24,835 nucleotides of DNA from DIGJ01 sp036658435 (GTDB lineage: Bacteria > Bacillota > Clostridia > Lachnospirales > Lachnospiraceae): positions 1 to 24,835 of the forward strand of contig JAVXEO010000034.1 of NCBI GenBank assembly GCA_036658435.1, read 5' to 3'. Every line of letters starts with the position of its first letter. Positions within the stretch are counted from its first letter, which is position 1. The notes beneath the pieces are model-generated. The model had not been told where the DNA came from and did no database searches. It was given only the letters and a program-made list of their open reading frames with translations. The position numbers and the translations under genes are program-made. Positions 7,043 to 14,255 of the stretch are shown piece after piece.

Positions 7043-7541
7043 GAGTTACGTCCTTTTTTTGTTTTAAAAACTCAAAATCCTCGTCCTTATAATAAAAAAT
7101 ACCCAGGATAAAAAGTATCACGGCAGATATGGTTACATAACAGTCTGCTACGTTAAATATAGGAAAGTCGATCCATTCAAAATATAAGAAATCAATTACA
7201 TAATTATTTATAAGACGATCCAAAAAATTTCCAATGGCACCTGCAGATATAAATATTAGAAGATACTGTAAGGGAAAATATCGCTTCTGTTCCGGCAGCT
7301 TTGTGTAAACATAAACAATACCACTAAAAATAGCAATGGTAATGATAACGAGAAATATTATTTTATTTTGAAAGCTACCAAAGGCTGCACCTCTGTTTTC
7401 TAAATATTGTAAACGAAAGACCCCATCAATAAGGGAGATGCCATCCGTTCCCATTAACTTTGTTTGAGCCATATACTTTGTAAGCTGATCAAATAATACC
7501 AGAATAACATTCCATACAAGGAACTTGGAAAATCGTTTCAT
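7032..7541 (-). CDS. lspA: Lipoprotein signal peptidase (signal peptidase II)
   Basis: 169 residues with four membrane helices (about 6-24, 60-80, 92-107, 135-152). The family signatures are present: ENRGAAFG (48-55), GNFLDR with catalytic Asp108, and FNVADC with catalytic Asp133. The enzyme removes the signal peptide from diacylglyceryl-modified prolipoproteins; the lipoprotein carboxypeptidase encoded in this window is a plausible substrate. The start codon overlaps the aroB stop (TAATG), indicating translational coupling, and the 3' end overlaps the rluD-like start by 11 bases. Confidence 0.95.
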   Translation of the reverse strand: MKRFSKFLVWNVILVLFDQLTKYMAQTKLMGTDGISLIDGVFRLQYLENRGAAFGSFQNKIIFLVIITIAIFSGIVYVYTKLPEQKRYFPLQYLLIFISAGAIGNFLDRLINNYVIDFLYFEWIDFPIFNVADCYVTISAVILFILGIFYYKDEDFEFLKQKKDVTHGK

Positions 7542-8683
7542 TAATATTGTACCCCCATAATAAAGGAAACAGCCTTTGATATTTCTTCTTTTGTAATAGA
7601 TTCATCAATATAGGCATTACCAATACTTTTTAATAAAATAAACTTAATCTGTCCGGAATTCATTTTTTTGTCATGCTGAATAATTGACAATAATTCACTT
7701 TGAATCATAGATTTATTGTCTAAAGTCAAAACTTTAGGAAGCCGATAATTTTCTAAGGTATTTAATATAGATAAAAAATCTTCCTGGCTAATATACTGGC
7801 GAAGATAAGAAATATAAGAAGAAGCCACAATTCCTAAGGAAACACATTCACCATGCAGCATTGAAAAATTCATAAATTTTTCCACGGCATGCCCTATGGT
7901 ATGTCCAAAATTAAGCAATGCACGATCTGCTTTTTCCGTTGGATCAATTTCTACAATTGCTTGCTTTATCATGCAGCTTCTGTAAATAACCTCTTCCAAT
8001 AACTTTTTATTTCTTTTAATGATTTTACCCATATTTTCATTTAGAAAGTCGTAGTAATCTCTATCTTTTATAATGCCATGTTTAATTATTTCCCCAAAAC
8101 CAGATAAATATTCCCGCTCCGGTAAGGTTGCTAATACGGACAAATTAATGTATACCGCTTGTGGCTGATAAAATGCCCCAACCATGTTTTTATAGGATTT
8201 AAAGTCTACACCGGTTTTTCCACCAATACTGCTGTCTACCATAGCAAGCAGGGATGTTGGAAGCTGTACGAAACGAATTCCACGTAAAAAAGTAGCAGCT
8301 GCATAGCCTGTCATATCACCAATAACGCCTCCGCCAAGAGCAAACAGTATATCGTTTCGATCAAATGATTTTTGGATTAATGTTTCATAAATAAATCGAA
8401 TGGAATCTAAATTCTTATAGCTCTCTCCTGCTTCAATGTAAAGTGTTTCTACGGTAGCAACTTGTTTTTTTAAAATTGCAGTCACTTCTTCTATGTATAA
8501 TTTTCCTACATTGATATCGGTAATAACCAAAGCCTTACACTTTTCTATATGTAAAGCTTCTAATGACTTTGAAAGTTTATCATAATTGTTTTCAATATAA
8601 ATGGGATATATAGGAACCTGCTGCTCTAAAAATATTTGATTTGATGCTTGTAATGGCCCTTTTACTACTAACTTTTTACTCAT
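7541..8683 (-). CDS. aroB: 3-dehydroquinate synthase
   Basis: 380 residues. It carries the NAD-binding GGGVIGDMTGY segment (117-127), LPTSLLAMVDSSIGGKTGVD (141-160) and the three metal ligands Glu198 (GFGEIIKHG), His261 (NFGHTIGH) and His277 (MLHGEC). It converts DAHP to 3-dehydroquinate, step two of the shikimate pathway, in the cytosol. The start ATG follows GGAGGG. The stop overlaps the lspA start by one base. No other aro gene is in the window. The position between divIVA and lspA is notable because ileS occupies it in Bacillus-type clusters. Confidence 0.95.
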   Translation of the reverse strand: MSKKLVVKGPLQASNQIFLEQQVPIYPIYIENNYDKLSKSLEALHIEKCKALVITDINVGKLYIEEVTAILKKQVATVETLYIEAGESYKNLDSIRFIYETLIQKSFDRNDILFALGGGVIGDMTGYAAATFLRGIRFVQLPTSLLAMVDSSIGGKTGVDFKSYKNMVGAFYQPQAVYINLSVLATLPEREYLSGFGEIIKHGIIKDRDYYDFLNENMGKIIKRNKKLLEEVIYRSCMIKQAIVEIDPTEKADRALLNFGHTIGHAVEKFMNFSMLHGECVSLGIVASSYISYLRQYISQEDFLSILNTLENYRLPKVLTLDNKSMIQSELLSIIQHDKKMNSGQIKFILLKSIGNAYIDESITKEEISKAVSFIMGVQY

Positions 8684-8698
8684 ATGATCCCTCCACTT

Positions 8699-9487
8699 TT
8701 ATTCATCGTCATCTGACAAATTAAGAAATTCAAAAAGTTCATTATCTAATGCTTTTTTAACCTCTTCGGATAAAGTAACTTCCGATTCCGTTGGAATATC
8801 TTTTGAAATTTTGTTTTTTTCTTTGTTTTCCAGGTTGGAATCTTCTAAATTGGTACTATTCCATGAGGCATCTTCTGGCAGGTCATTTTCTGCAATAATT
8901 TCCAGAATTTCCACATCTTGTTCTTCTTTCACAGGATGGTCAACTTTAGGCTCTTCCGTTACTTTATTTTTTTGTAACTTGTCATTTTTTATAAATACCG
9001 GTATCTGAATATCTTTAACCGTATCTTTCAATTCTGAAAATGGCACCTTAAATCCATCGGAATCTAACAACTCTATATGGGCAGCTGCCAGCTTTTTACA
9101 TTGGATTCGATAGCTTTCATATTGCTGCATGAGACTTTTTATATTGTCTTGGACCCTATCATAAAAATGATTTGCCTGATATACAATTTCATTTGCTTTA
9201 TTTTGGGCTCCTATTAAAATGGTTTCTGCCTTTTTTTCAGAAACTTTGGTTGTTTCATCGGCTGCTTTTTCTGCAGCTACCAATGTTTTCTGTAAGGTCT
9301 TTTCCAGCTCTTTATAATAGCTTAGACCGTCACTTAATGTACTTACCTTGTCTTTAAGCTCCATATTTTCACGATATAAAATTTCATAATCTTTATAAAT
9401 TTCAGCAAGAACTTCATCCATTTCTTTTTTTTGGTATCCTCTTCCTGTCTTCAATTCTCTGCCTTGCATTTCAACCGGTGTAAGCAT
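8699..9487 (-). CDS. divIVA: DivIVA-family cell-pole/septum protein
   Basis: 262 residues from the chosen start. The N-terminus MLTPVEMQGRELKTGRGY matches the DivIVA membrane-binding segment; long coiled coils follow (about 20-160, heptad-rich with many K/E/A), then an acidic, low-complexity tail (about 170-262) ending in DDDE. DivIVA senses negatively curved membrane at septa and poles and recruits partners. I start at the ATG at 9487, not the in-frame ATG 24 bases upstream, because AGGAGG lies 8 bases before it and the protein then begins like the family. The acidic tail is longer than in Bacillus DivIVA and may be a partner-binding region. The gene follows ylmH in the conserved order. Confidence 0.9.
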   Translation of the reverse strand: MLTPVEMQGRELKTGRGYQKKEMDEVLAEIYKDYEILYRENMELKDKVSTLSDGLSYYKELEKTLQKTLVAAEKAADETTKVSEKKAETILIGAQNKANEIVYQANHFYDRVQDNIKSLMQQYESYRIQCKKLAAAHIELLDSDGFKVPFSELKDTVKDIQIPVFIKNDKLQKNKVTEEPKVDHPVKEEQDVEILEIIAENDLPEDASWNSTNLEDSNLENKEKNKISKDIPTESEVTLSEEVKKALDNELFEFLNLSDDDE

Positions 9488-9495
9488 ATAAAAAT

Positions 9496-9501
9496 CCTCC
9501 T
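9496..9501 (-). promoter_or_regulatory. Ribosome-binding site fixing the divIVA start
   Basis: AGGAGG on the minus strand, 8 bases before the ATG at 9485-9487. The alternative ATG at 9509-9511 has no comparable site and overlaps the ylmH stop. Confidence 0.85.
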
Positions 9502-9507
9502 GTGTAA

Positions 9508-10311
9508 TCATCCACTATATTTTTCAATTAAAATTCGATAACGATTTTTCTTTGTCTGTTTCTGAATTGACCGAAAAATAAATTTTCCATAGCCTCTCAC
9601 AGATACAATATCATTTTCATTGGGTATAAAACTATTTGAAGTAATCAGTTTACCGTTTACAAACACCTTTTCTCCTGAAATTAATCCGGTAAGGCTGCTT
9701 CTGGAAGCGGAAAAGGCGATCCCTAATAATACATCTAAACGTACAGAAGAAACGGTTCCAAATATTTCTTCTGTTTTTGGACGAATCTGGGAAGATTCAT
9801 AGGTAACCATATTTATGGTGACCTTTGTATGTTTAATCTTATTTAGATTATCTATAAGAAATTCTGCAATACCCATATGACAGAACACAAAAGCTTCCTT
9901 TTCAAGGACTAAAATATCTCCGATTTTTGAGCGCTCAATCCCTAAATTTAATATGGCACCTAAGTAATCCCTATGTCCTAATATATCACTAAATTTTTCC
10001 TGTACAGGCTTTATAGAAAGGCACTGAATAGGAAAGACTACATCATTAAAAGAGTCATCCTCATGGGAAAGGCAGGCGCTTTTTTGCAAACTGTACTTTC
10101 CTTTAAAGCAGATAACTCTTCTTTCAGCCTCCGGATATCCACCCCACAAATGGTAATCAATATCGGAAACTTCTCTTATTGTTTTGTGAAACAAATTTAA
10201 TTCATTCAAATTCGCAAAATCAGAAAAAGTATAGATGCCTTTTTGACTCGCTCTCTGGGATAATTCCTTCACTCTTTTGCAAAACAAAATATCTTCTTTT
10301 TCTTGATTCAT
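9508..10311 (-). CDS. ylmH: YlmH-family S4-domain RNA-binding protein
   Basis: 267 residues. The C-terminal part (about 180-250) is an S4 RNA-binding domain (LDVLLGIAFSASRSSLTGLISGEKV is its core; VNGKLITSN and a D-x-V-S-V-R-G strand follow). The N-terminal part is the YlmH fold. YlmH family proteins bind ribosomes and have been linked to rescue of stalled ribosomes and, by gene position, to cell division. The ATG is preceded by GGAAGG. It lies between yggT and divIVA, as in other Bacillota. Confidence 0.88.
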   Translation of the reverse strand: MNQEKEDILFCKRVKELSQRASQKGIYTFSDFANLNELNLFHKTIREVSDIDYHLWGGYPEAERRVICFKGKYSLQKSACLSHEDDSFNDVVFPIQCLSIKPVQEKFSDILGHRDYLGAILNLGIERSKIGDILVLEKEAFVFCHMGIAEFLIDNLNKIKHTKVTINMVTYESSQIRPKTEEIFGTVSSVRLDVLLGIAFSASRSSLTGLISGEKVFVNGKLITSNSFIPNENDIVSVRGYGKFIFRSIQKQTKKNRYRILIEKYSG

Positions 10312-10321
10312 AACCCTTCCT

Positions 10322-10585
10322 TTAAGTGCTTAGTCCATAAAATAAAGTCTGCAAGTATGAAATTAAAATAAGTGCAATCATTGGAGTTAAATCCATAGAG
10401 AGATTGTAAAATATAGAATGATGCAGCAAAAATCTCAATGGACCAAAAACAGGATCTAGTAAAGCGGTAAGTAAGGTACGAAAACGAACTGCATTTGGAA
10501 TCCAAGATGACATAATGTATAAAAATAAGATAATTTCAAGTATAATAAAAAAAATATACAACGCGTGACATATAATATAGGTCAT
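10322..10585 (-). CDS. yggT: YggT/YlmG-family membrane protein
   Basis: 87 residues with two hydrophobic helices (about 5-25 and 66-85) separated by the family signature of a short loop, SSWIPNAVRF, then LLDPVFGPLRFLL. The molecular role is unsettled; YggT relatives have been linked to envelope, osmotic tolerance or chloroplast nucleoid organisation. The start ATG follows AAGGAG. It sits 3 bases after the sepF stop and 10 before ylmH, inside the division operon. Confidence 0.9.
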   Translation of the reverse strand: MTYIICHALYIFFIILEIILFLYIMSSWIPNAVRFRTLLTALLDPVFGPLRFLLHHSIFYNLSMDLTPMIALILISYLQTLFYGLST

Positions 10586-10588
10586 GGA

Positions 10589-11161
10589 TTAAAACTCCTT
10601 GTTTAAAGTTGGTACATCAAAGCCAATATCAGGTACTAACTCCTGGTAGTCACCGGATATATCAATGGTATCCGGCGAAAAGATAAATATATATCGTGAA
10701 ATTTGATGAAGCCTTCCATTAATAGCATAAACACACCCTGAAATAAAATCCATAATGCGTTGGGAATTTTCCGGGTCAAAGCCTTCCAAATTCACAACGG
10801 TTGCACGCCCATTCAAAAGCATATCACAAATATCTTGTGAATCCTCAAAGCATGTGGGTTTTATAATACAGACTTCCAATCCCTTTGTCGTTGTTCGAAT
10901 AGGAACAATTTTATTATTCGTGGTTCTCTCCATACGTGTTGTACGTTCACGAAGGGGCTCTTCTTCCTTTTTTGTAGCCGCTCTATCCGGCTGTTTAGAA
11001 AAGGATCGTTCCATCACACGGGGTGCTTCTGCAGTACGTGATGGTTGCCTTGTAAAACGGTTCGAAGTTTCTTTAATTTCTTCGAAATCTTCTATATATT
11101 CTTCGTCGTCTTCCTCATTTAATCTTAAGTAGCCCAAAAAATTCTTTACTAAATTTGCCAT
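10589..11161 (-). CDS. sepF: SepF, membrane anchor and partner of FtsZ
   Basis: 190 residues from the chosen ATG (MANLVKNFLGYLRL). The first about 14 residues are the amphipathic membrane-binding helix. A disordered, charged linker (about 15-95) leads to the conserved globular domain (about 100-180: PTCFEDSQDICDMLLNGRA, VVNLEGFD, RIMDFISGCVYAINGRL), which binds the FtsZ tail and polymerises. SepF tethers and bundles FtsZ at the division site and can replace FtsA; no ftsA is in the window. The start is uncertain: upstream in-frame ATG and TTG codons exist (11173, 11182), but the only ribosome-binding site, AAAGG, is too close to them and 13 bases from the chosen ATG. Confidence 0.88.
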   Translation of the reverse strand: MANLVKNFLGYLRLNEEDDEEYIEDFEEIKETSNRFTRQPSRTAEAPRVMERSFSKQPDRAATKKEEEPLRERTTRMERTTNNKIVPIRTTTKGLEVCIIKPTCFEDSQDICDMLLNGRATVVNLEGFDPENSQRIMDFISGCVYAINGRLHQISRYIFIFSPDTIDISGDYQELVPDIGFDVPTLNKEF

Positions 11162-11184
11162 AATAATAGTCATGCCTTTCAATT

Positions 11185-11877
11185 CTATATGTTATAATTA
11201 CGTTCTCCAAAAATACCAGTGCCAACACGAACCATAGTTGCACCTTCTTCAATTGCAACTTCGAAATCTCCTGTCATTCCCATAGATAATACTTCCATAG
11301 AAACATTATCTATGTTTTTTGATTTTATGTCAATATATAATTTGTGCAAAAGCGCGAAATATCTACGATTATACTGTGCTTCATCAACAAAAGGTGCAAT
11401 TGTCATAAGTCCCTTTATTTGTATGTTCGGTAATTTGGATGCCTCTTCTATAAATGGAAGAACCTCATTCATTTGTAATCCAAACTTACTTTCCTCTTCT
11501 GCAACATTAACTTCAAGTAAAACGGAGCAGATAAGCCCTTTTTTCTGAGCTTCAAAATTAATCTGTTCTGCTAAACGCATAGAATCAACCGAGTGAATGA
11601 GACATACTTTATCAATAATATTTTTAACTTTATTTCGCTGCAAATGACCAATCATATGCCAATTAAGAGGCTGTTTTATTATTTCCGTCTTATCACAAAT
11701 TTCCTGTACTTTATTTTCTCCAAAATCAACAATTCCTTCCTCCATTGCTTCATAAATAAAGTCCACCGGCTTTGTCTTACTTACGGCAATTAAAGTAACA
11801 TCATTTCTGCTGCGGCCGGCACGTTTACATGCTGCTAAAATACGTGCTTCTACCTGTTCTAAATTTTCTTTTATCAT
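11185..11877 (-). CDS. yggS: YggS-family PLP-binding protein
   Basis: 230 residues forming a single alanine-racemase-like TIM barrel. The PLP-binding lysine is Lys34 in AVSKTK; other marks are DFGENKVQE, WHMIGHLQRNK, LSMGMTGDF and VRVGTGIFG. YggS/YlmE/PROSC proteins hold pyridoxal 5'-phosphate and regulate its level and amino-acid homeostasis without racemase activity. The gene heads the ylm cluster (ylmE position in Bacillus) and ends 23 bases before the chosen sepF start. The ATG follows GAAGGTGA. Confidence 0.93.
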   Translation of the reverse strand: MIKENLEQVEARILAACKRAGRSRNDVTLIAVSKTKPVDFIYEAMEEGIVDFGENKVQEICDKTEIIKQPLNWHMIGHLQRNKVKNIIDKVCLIHSVDSMRLAEQINFEAQKKGLICSVLLEVNVAEEESKFGLQMNEVLPFIEEASKLPNIQIKGLMTIAPFVDEAQYNRRYFALLHKLYIDIKSKNIDNVSMEVLSMGMTGDFEVAIEEGATMVRVGTGIFGERNYNI

Positions 11878-11897
11878 ATAAGTTCACCTTCTAAATA

Positions 11898-13295
11898 CTA
11901 CTTTATCAATGCAGATTCTTTTATCGTCTCCGCGTTTACAACAATACGATCATAAGTAGACAAACCATAAGGGGTATCTTTCCTTACAATGACGTATTCT
12001 TTGTTTTCATAGATTTTATCAATTACTCGAAAAACAGCAAATCCCTTATTTATATTATAAACTCCTTCAAGGGAACGCATTTTTCCAAGCTGATACTTCT
12101 TGTTCTTCTGGGTATCTACAATATAATTGCCAACCTTTAATTTTTCTGATTCTACACAGGCTTCCGTTTCATCTTTTGAAATAAGGGAAACAGGTACAAA
12201 CTCATACTTAGTTTCTCCATCTTTATCAATGGTTTCCTTTATCACACCAGTAGAATTGGATTTACCTCCTATGGAAATATAATTATTTGGAATCACTAAA
12301 AAATCTTTCTTTAAAATAGAGCTCATTGGAATTTTAAGACCTTCCGCCGCATTCAATTGTATTTCTAAGTCTAAAAAGCGATCATTTATATAACGTATCA
12401 TATATTTATTTAAACTAAGATTGGCAAAATAGNNNNNNNNNNAGCTCCCTGACTTTTCATAAACTGTAATTCCAACAATCGTTTCTACATTATCTTTTTT
12501 AAAACGAACCTTCACCTTTTCGCTATCTTTTAATTTTTCATACTGAGAATTGGACAATGGAATTATAATATTCCAATCTTCACTATTAATCAGTTTAAAT
12601 ACAGGACTGCCCTGTGCAAGTGCTTCTTTTTGCCTTAATTGATGTCTTGTCTCTTCTACGTTTTTAAATAGATCCGAAGTAACCTCTCCCACTTGCAGGC
12701 TTTCCATTCCATCCATAGTGTAGGATAAAATTCCGCTTTTCTTTAGGGTAACTACTTCAAAGCTGCCATGGGAGGCCTGATCCGTAACACGGTTAAGGTC
12801 CGTTAAAAGACTTTGTGTGTTTTGCTCTAAAATAATATTTTCTACATCATATTTAAAATCTGAAACTACACTGTAATTACTTTGATGATATTCTTTTTGA
12901 AAAGAAGAAATTGCACTTCGAATTCTCTTAGAATCTTCTTTTGTTAAAGTAGTTTCTGCATCTGCATTTGATAAAATCCGGTATATCTCTCCGGTTTCAT
13001 CAATGGTGTAAATGGTAGAACCTTTTGCTGCTTTCTCTCCATCTCCAATGTAATAATTTATATAACCCGCTTTATCGGTGTAGTAAATATCCTCATCTCT
13101 TAAAGCAATCCCCCGGTATGTATTATCATCTGAAATATTTTTTTCCACTACTTCGTAACTGCTGATTCGATCATGGCGAAGATAATTAATAGAAATAACA
13201 ACCATATATATAAAAATGATAAAAAAAACAACCACACCAACATTTAGGTGAAAAGGCTTGCGGTATCGAAGAACCTTACTATTACGTTTTGCCAT
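11898..13295 (-). CDS. HlyD-like membrane-anchored adaptor at the head of the sepF operon (contains N-run)
   Basis: 465 codons as given, 461 after removing the artefactual Ns. There is a short basic cytoplasmic N-terminus (MAKRNSKVLRYRKPF), one membrane helix (about 18-38) and a large extracytoplasmic part. That part starts with a lipoyl/barrel-sandwich-like half (about 60-110: YYIGDGEKAAKGSTIYTI), a central helical region, a second half (about 195-220) and beta-rich C-terminal domains. This layout recalls HlyD/MFP adaptors, but no ABC transporter gene is near. Its place with sepF, yggT, ylmH and divIVA suggests an envelope or division role; that is inference. The Ns (12433-12442) sit in EKSGS[NNN]YFANLS, and the frame continues on both sides. 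A TATAAT box lies 22 bases upstream of the ATG, and AGGAGG precedes it. Confidence 0.7.
   Translation of the reverse strand: MAKRNSKVLRYRKPFHLNVGVVVFFIIFIYMVVISINYLRHDRISSYEVVEKNISDDNTYRGIALRDEDIYYTDKAGYINYYIGDGEKAAKGSTIYTIDETGEIYRILSNADAETTLTKEDSKRIRSAISSFQKEYHQSNYSVVSDFKYDVENIILEQNTQSLLTDLNRVTDQASHGSFEVVTLKKSGILSYTMDGMESLQVGEVTSDLFKNVEETRHQLRQKEALAQGSPVFKLINSEDWNIIIPLSNSQYEKLKDSEKVKVRFKKDNVETIVGITVYEKSGSXXXXYFANLSLNKYMIRYINDRFLDLEIQLNAAEGLKIPMSSILKKDFLVIPNNYISIGGKSNSTGVIKETIDKDGETKYEFVPVSLISKDETEACVESEKLKVGNYIVDTQKNKKYQLGKMRSLEGVYNINKGFAVFRVIDKIYENKEYVIVRKDTPYGLSTYDRIVVNAETIKESALIK
12433..12442. other. Run of ten N (assembly join)
   Basis: The flanks end and begin with the same dinucleotide AG. 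Deleting the Ns and one AG gives the seamless coding run EKSGSYFANLS on the minus strand. It looks like a scaffolding placeholder. Confidence 0.8.
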
Positions 13296-13317
13296 TAAAC
13301 AACCTCCTAACCATTCT

Positions 13318-13323
13318 ATTATA
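13318..13323 (-). promoter_or_regulatory. -10 element of the division operon
   Basis: Perfect TATAAT on the minus strand, 22 bases before the HlyD-like ATG. The -35 region at 17-base spacing reads TTTTAA, a weak match. It is the only clear promoter seen before the nine-gene operon. Confidence 0.55.
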
Positions 13324-13382
13324 CTTAGTTTGTCTGTTTTTTAAAAGCCCTAAAATGAATTAAATGTATAAAACCATGCTTT

Positions 13383-13388
13383 TATGAT
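13383..13388 (+). promoter_or_regulatory. Possible -10 element of the DUF378 gene
   Basis: TATGAT on the plus strand, 27 bases before the ATG, with TTAAAT 17 bases upstream as a weak -35. Confidence 0.4.
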
Positions 13389-13415
13389 AAGAATAGGGAT
13401 TATGGAGGTTATAAA

Positions 13416-13616
13416 ATGAAAACAATTGATTATATTGGACTTACAGTTATCATTATTGGAGCAATTAACTGGGGACTTATTGGAATCTTTCAATTTGATT
13501 TAATTCGTGTTCTCTTTGGAAACATGAGTTTTCTCTCTAGGGCCATTTATACCCTTGTAGGAATTTGTGGTTTATATGCCATTAGTTACTTTGGAAGAAT
13601 TGGTAATAATGAATGA
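13416..13616 (+). CDS. DUF378 family small membrane protein
   Basis: 66 residues with two membrane helices (about 6-26 and 40-60). The DUF378 signature is clear: an early GAINWGLIG followed by FDLIRVLFG and a second helix ending LYAISYF. The function is unknown; the family is common as short monocistronic genes in Bacillota. A good GGAGG ribosome-binding site precedes the ATG and a hairpin terminator begins right after the stop. It is the only plus-strand gene in the right three quarters of the window and is divergent from the division operon. Confidence 0.9.
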   Translation: MKTIDYIGLTVIIIGAINWGLIGIFQFDLIRVLFGNMSFLSRAIYTLVGICGLYAISYFGRIGNNE

Positions 13617-13645
13617 AAAAAGAGCTTCCGTAAGGAAGCTCTTTT
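13617..13645. terminator. Bidirectional terminator
   Basis: AAAAGAGCTTCC (13618-13629), loop GTAA, GGAAGCTCTTTT (13634-13645). The T-runs at both ends serve the DUF378 gene on the plus strand and the P-loop gene on the minus strand. Confidence 0.9.
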
Positions 13646-13651
13646 CATCTA

Positions 13652-14071
13652 TTACAAAGCTACTATGATGTCTTTTTGATATTCTTCAGGTATTTGCTGT
13701 TTATTCTCTGATATGCTTATTACAAAATCCACTTTAAATGTTTCTGATACTTTTGTTAATTTATCAAGAAGTTCTTTTACATCTTTTTCTTCTGCACAGG
13801 AAATTTTTAAAAAGCTGTCTAAATAAACTTTTTCTAAATCATGATCCTGAGAAAGAATTCCACATATAAACCCTAAAAATTCATGATAATTTTCAACCAA
13901 ATAATCTCTCACGTTAATTAAACGAACTTTATTGTTTAATTCATACATATGTTTCGTATTTTTGTCAAGATAAGCAACGTTTCCATTTGTTGTCTTAACC
14001 TCCGCTGCTACTTTTTCAAGAAGAATCTTAGTCTTGCCTTTTCCCTTTTCACCTGCAATAATCTGTATCAT
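13652..14071 (-). CDS. Small P-loop NTP-binding protein of unknown function
   Basis: 139 residues from the chosen ATG. A Walker A motif, GEKGKGKT, is at residues 7-14; a Walker B-like strand, KVYLDSFLK, lies near residue 85. The rest alternates helices and strands (VDFVISIS near the C-terminus). Proteins of this kind are often labelled PilT-like in databases, but it is far too short for a PilT ATPase and no pilus genes are near. I start at the ATG at 14071 because GGAGGAG lies 6 bases before it; the frame extends 6 codons further without a site. It has its own promoter and shares a terminator with the DUF378 gene. Confidence 0.75.
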   Translation of the reverse strand: MIQIIAGEKGKGKTKILLEKVAAEVKTTNGNVAYLDKNTKHMYELNNKVRLINVRDYLVENYHEFLGFICGILSQDHDLEKVYLDSFLKISCAEEKDVKELLDKLTKVSETFKVDFVISISENKQQIPEEYQKDIIVAL

Positions 14072-14077
14072 TGTAAT

Positions 14078-14084
14078 CTCCTCC
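14078..14084 (-). promoter_or_regulatory. Ribosome-binding site fixing the P-loop gene start
   Basis: GGAGGAG on the minus strand, 6 bases before the ATG at 14069-14071. The upstream in-frame ATG (14087-14089) overlaps this site. Confidence 0.85.
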
Positions 14085-14175
14085 TTCATATGTCAGTGAA
14101 CATACAATCATAAATAATAGATTGATTTCACAGAAAATTGTGTTATATGTATAAAATGTATTTAACTATAGGACA

Positions 14176-14204
14176 ATTATAGTACAATTTTTATGGAATT
14201 ACAA
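14176..14204 (-). promoter_or_regulatory. Promoter of the P-loop gene
   Basis: On the minus strand, TTGTAA (14199-14204) and perfect TATAAT (14176-14181) are separated by 17 bases. The leader to the ATG is about 95-100 bases. Confidence 0.65.
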
Positions 14205-14255
14205 CCAGTAATTATTAGAAAAAAACGGAAAAGGAAAGACAGTTTTTAACATTTT

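Noticed and set aside
9488..9511. Upstream ATG as the divIVA start
   Set aside because: It lacks a ribosome-binding site, while AGGAGG sits 8 bases before the next in-frame ATG, which gives the family-typical N-terminus.
10755..11132. Plus-strand open frame of 125 codons opposite sepF
   Set aside because: Serine- and valine-rich low-complexity antisense shadow of sepF with no ribosome-binding site.
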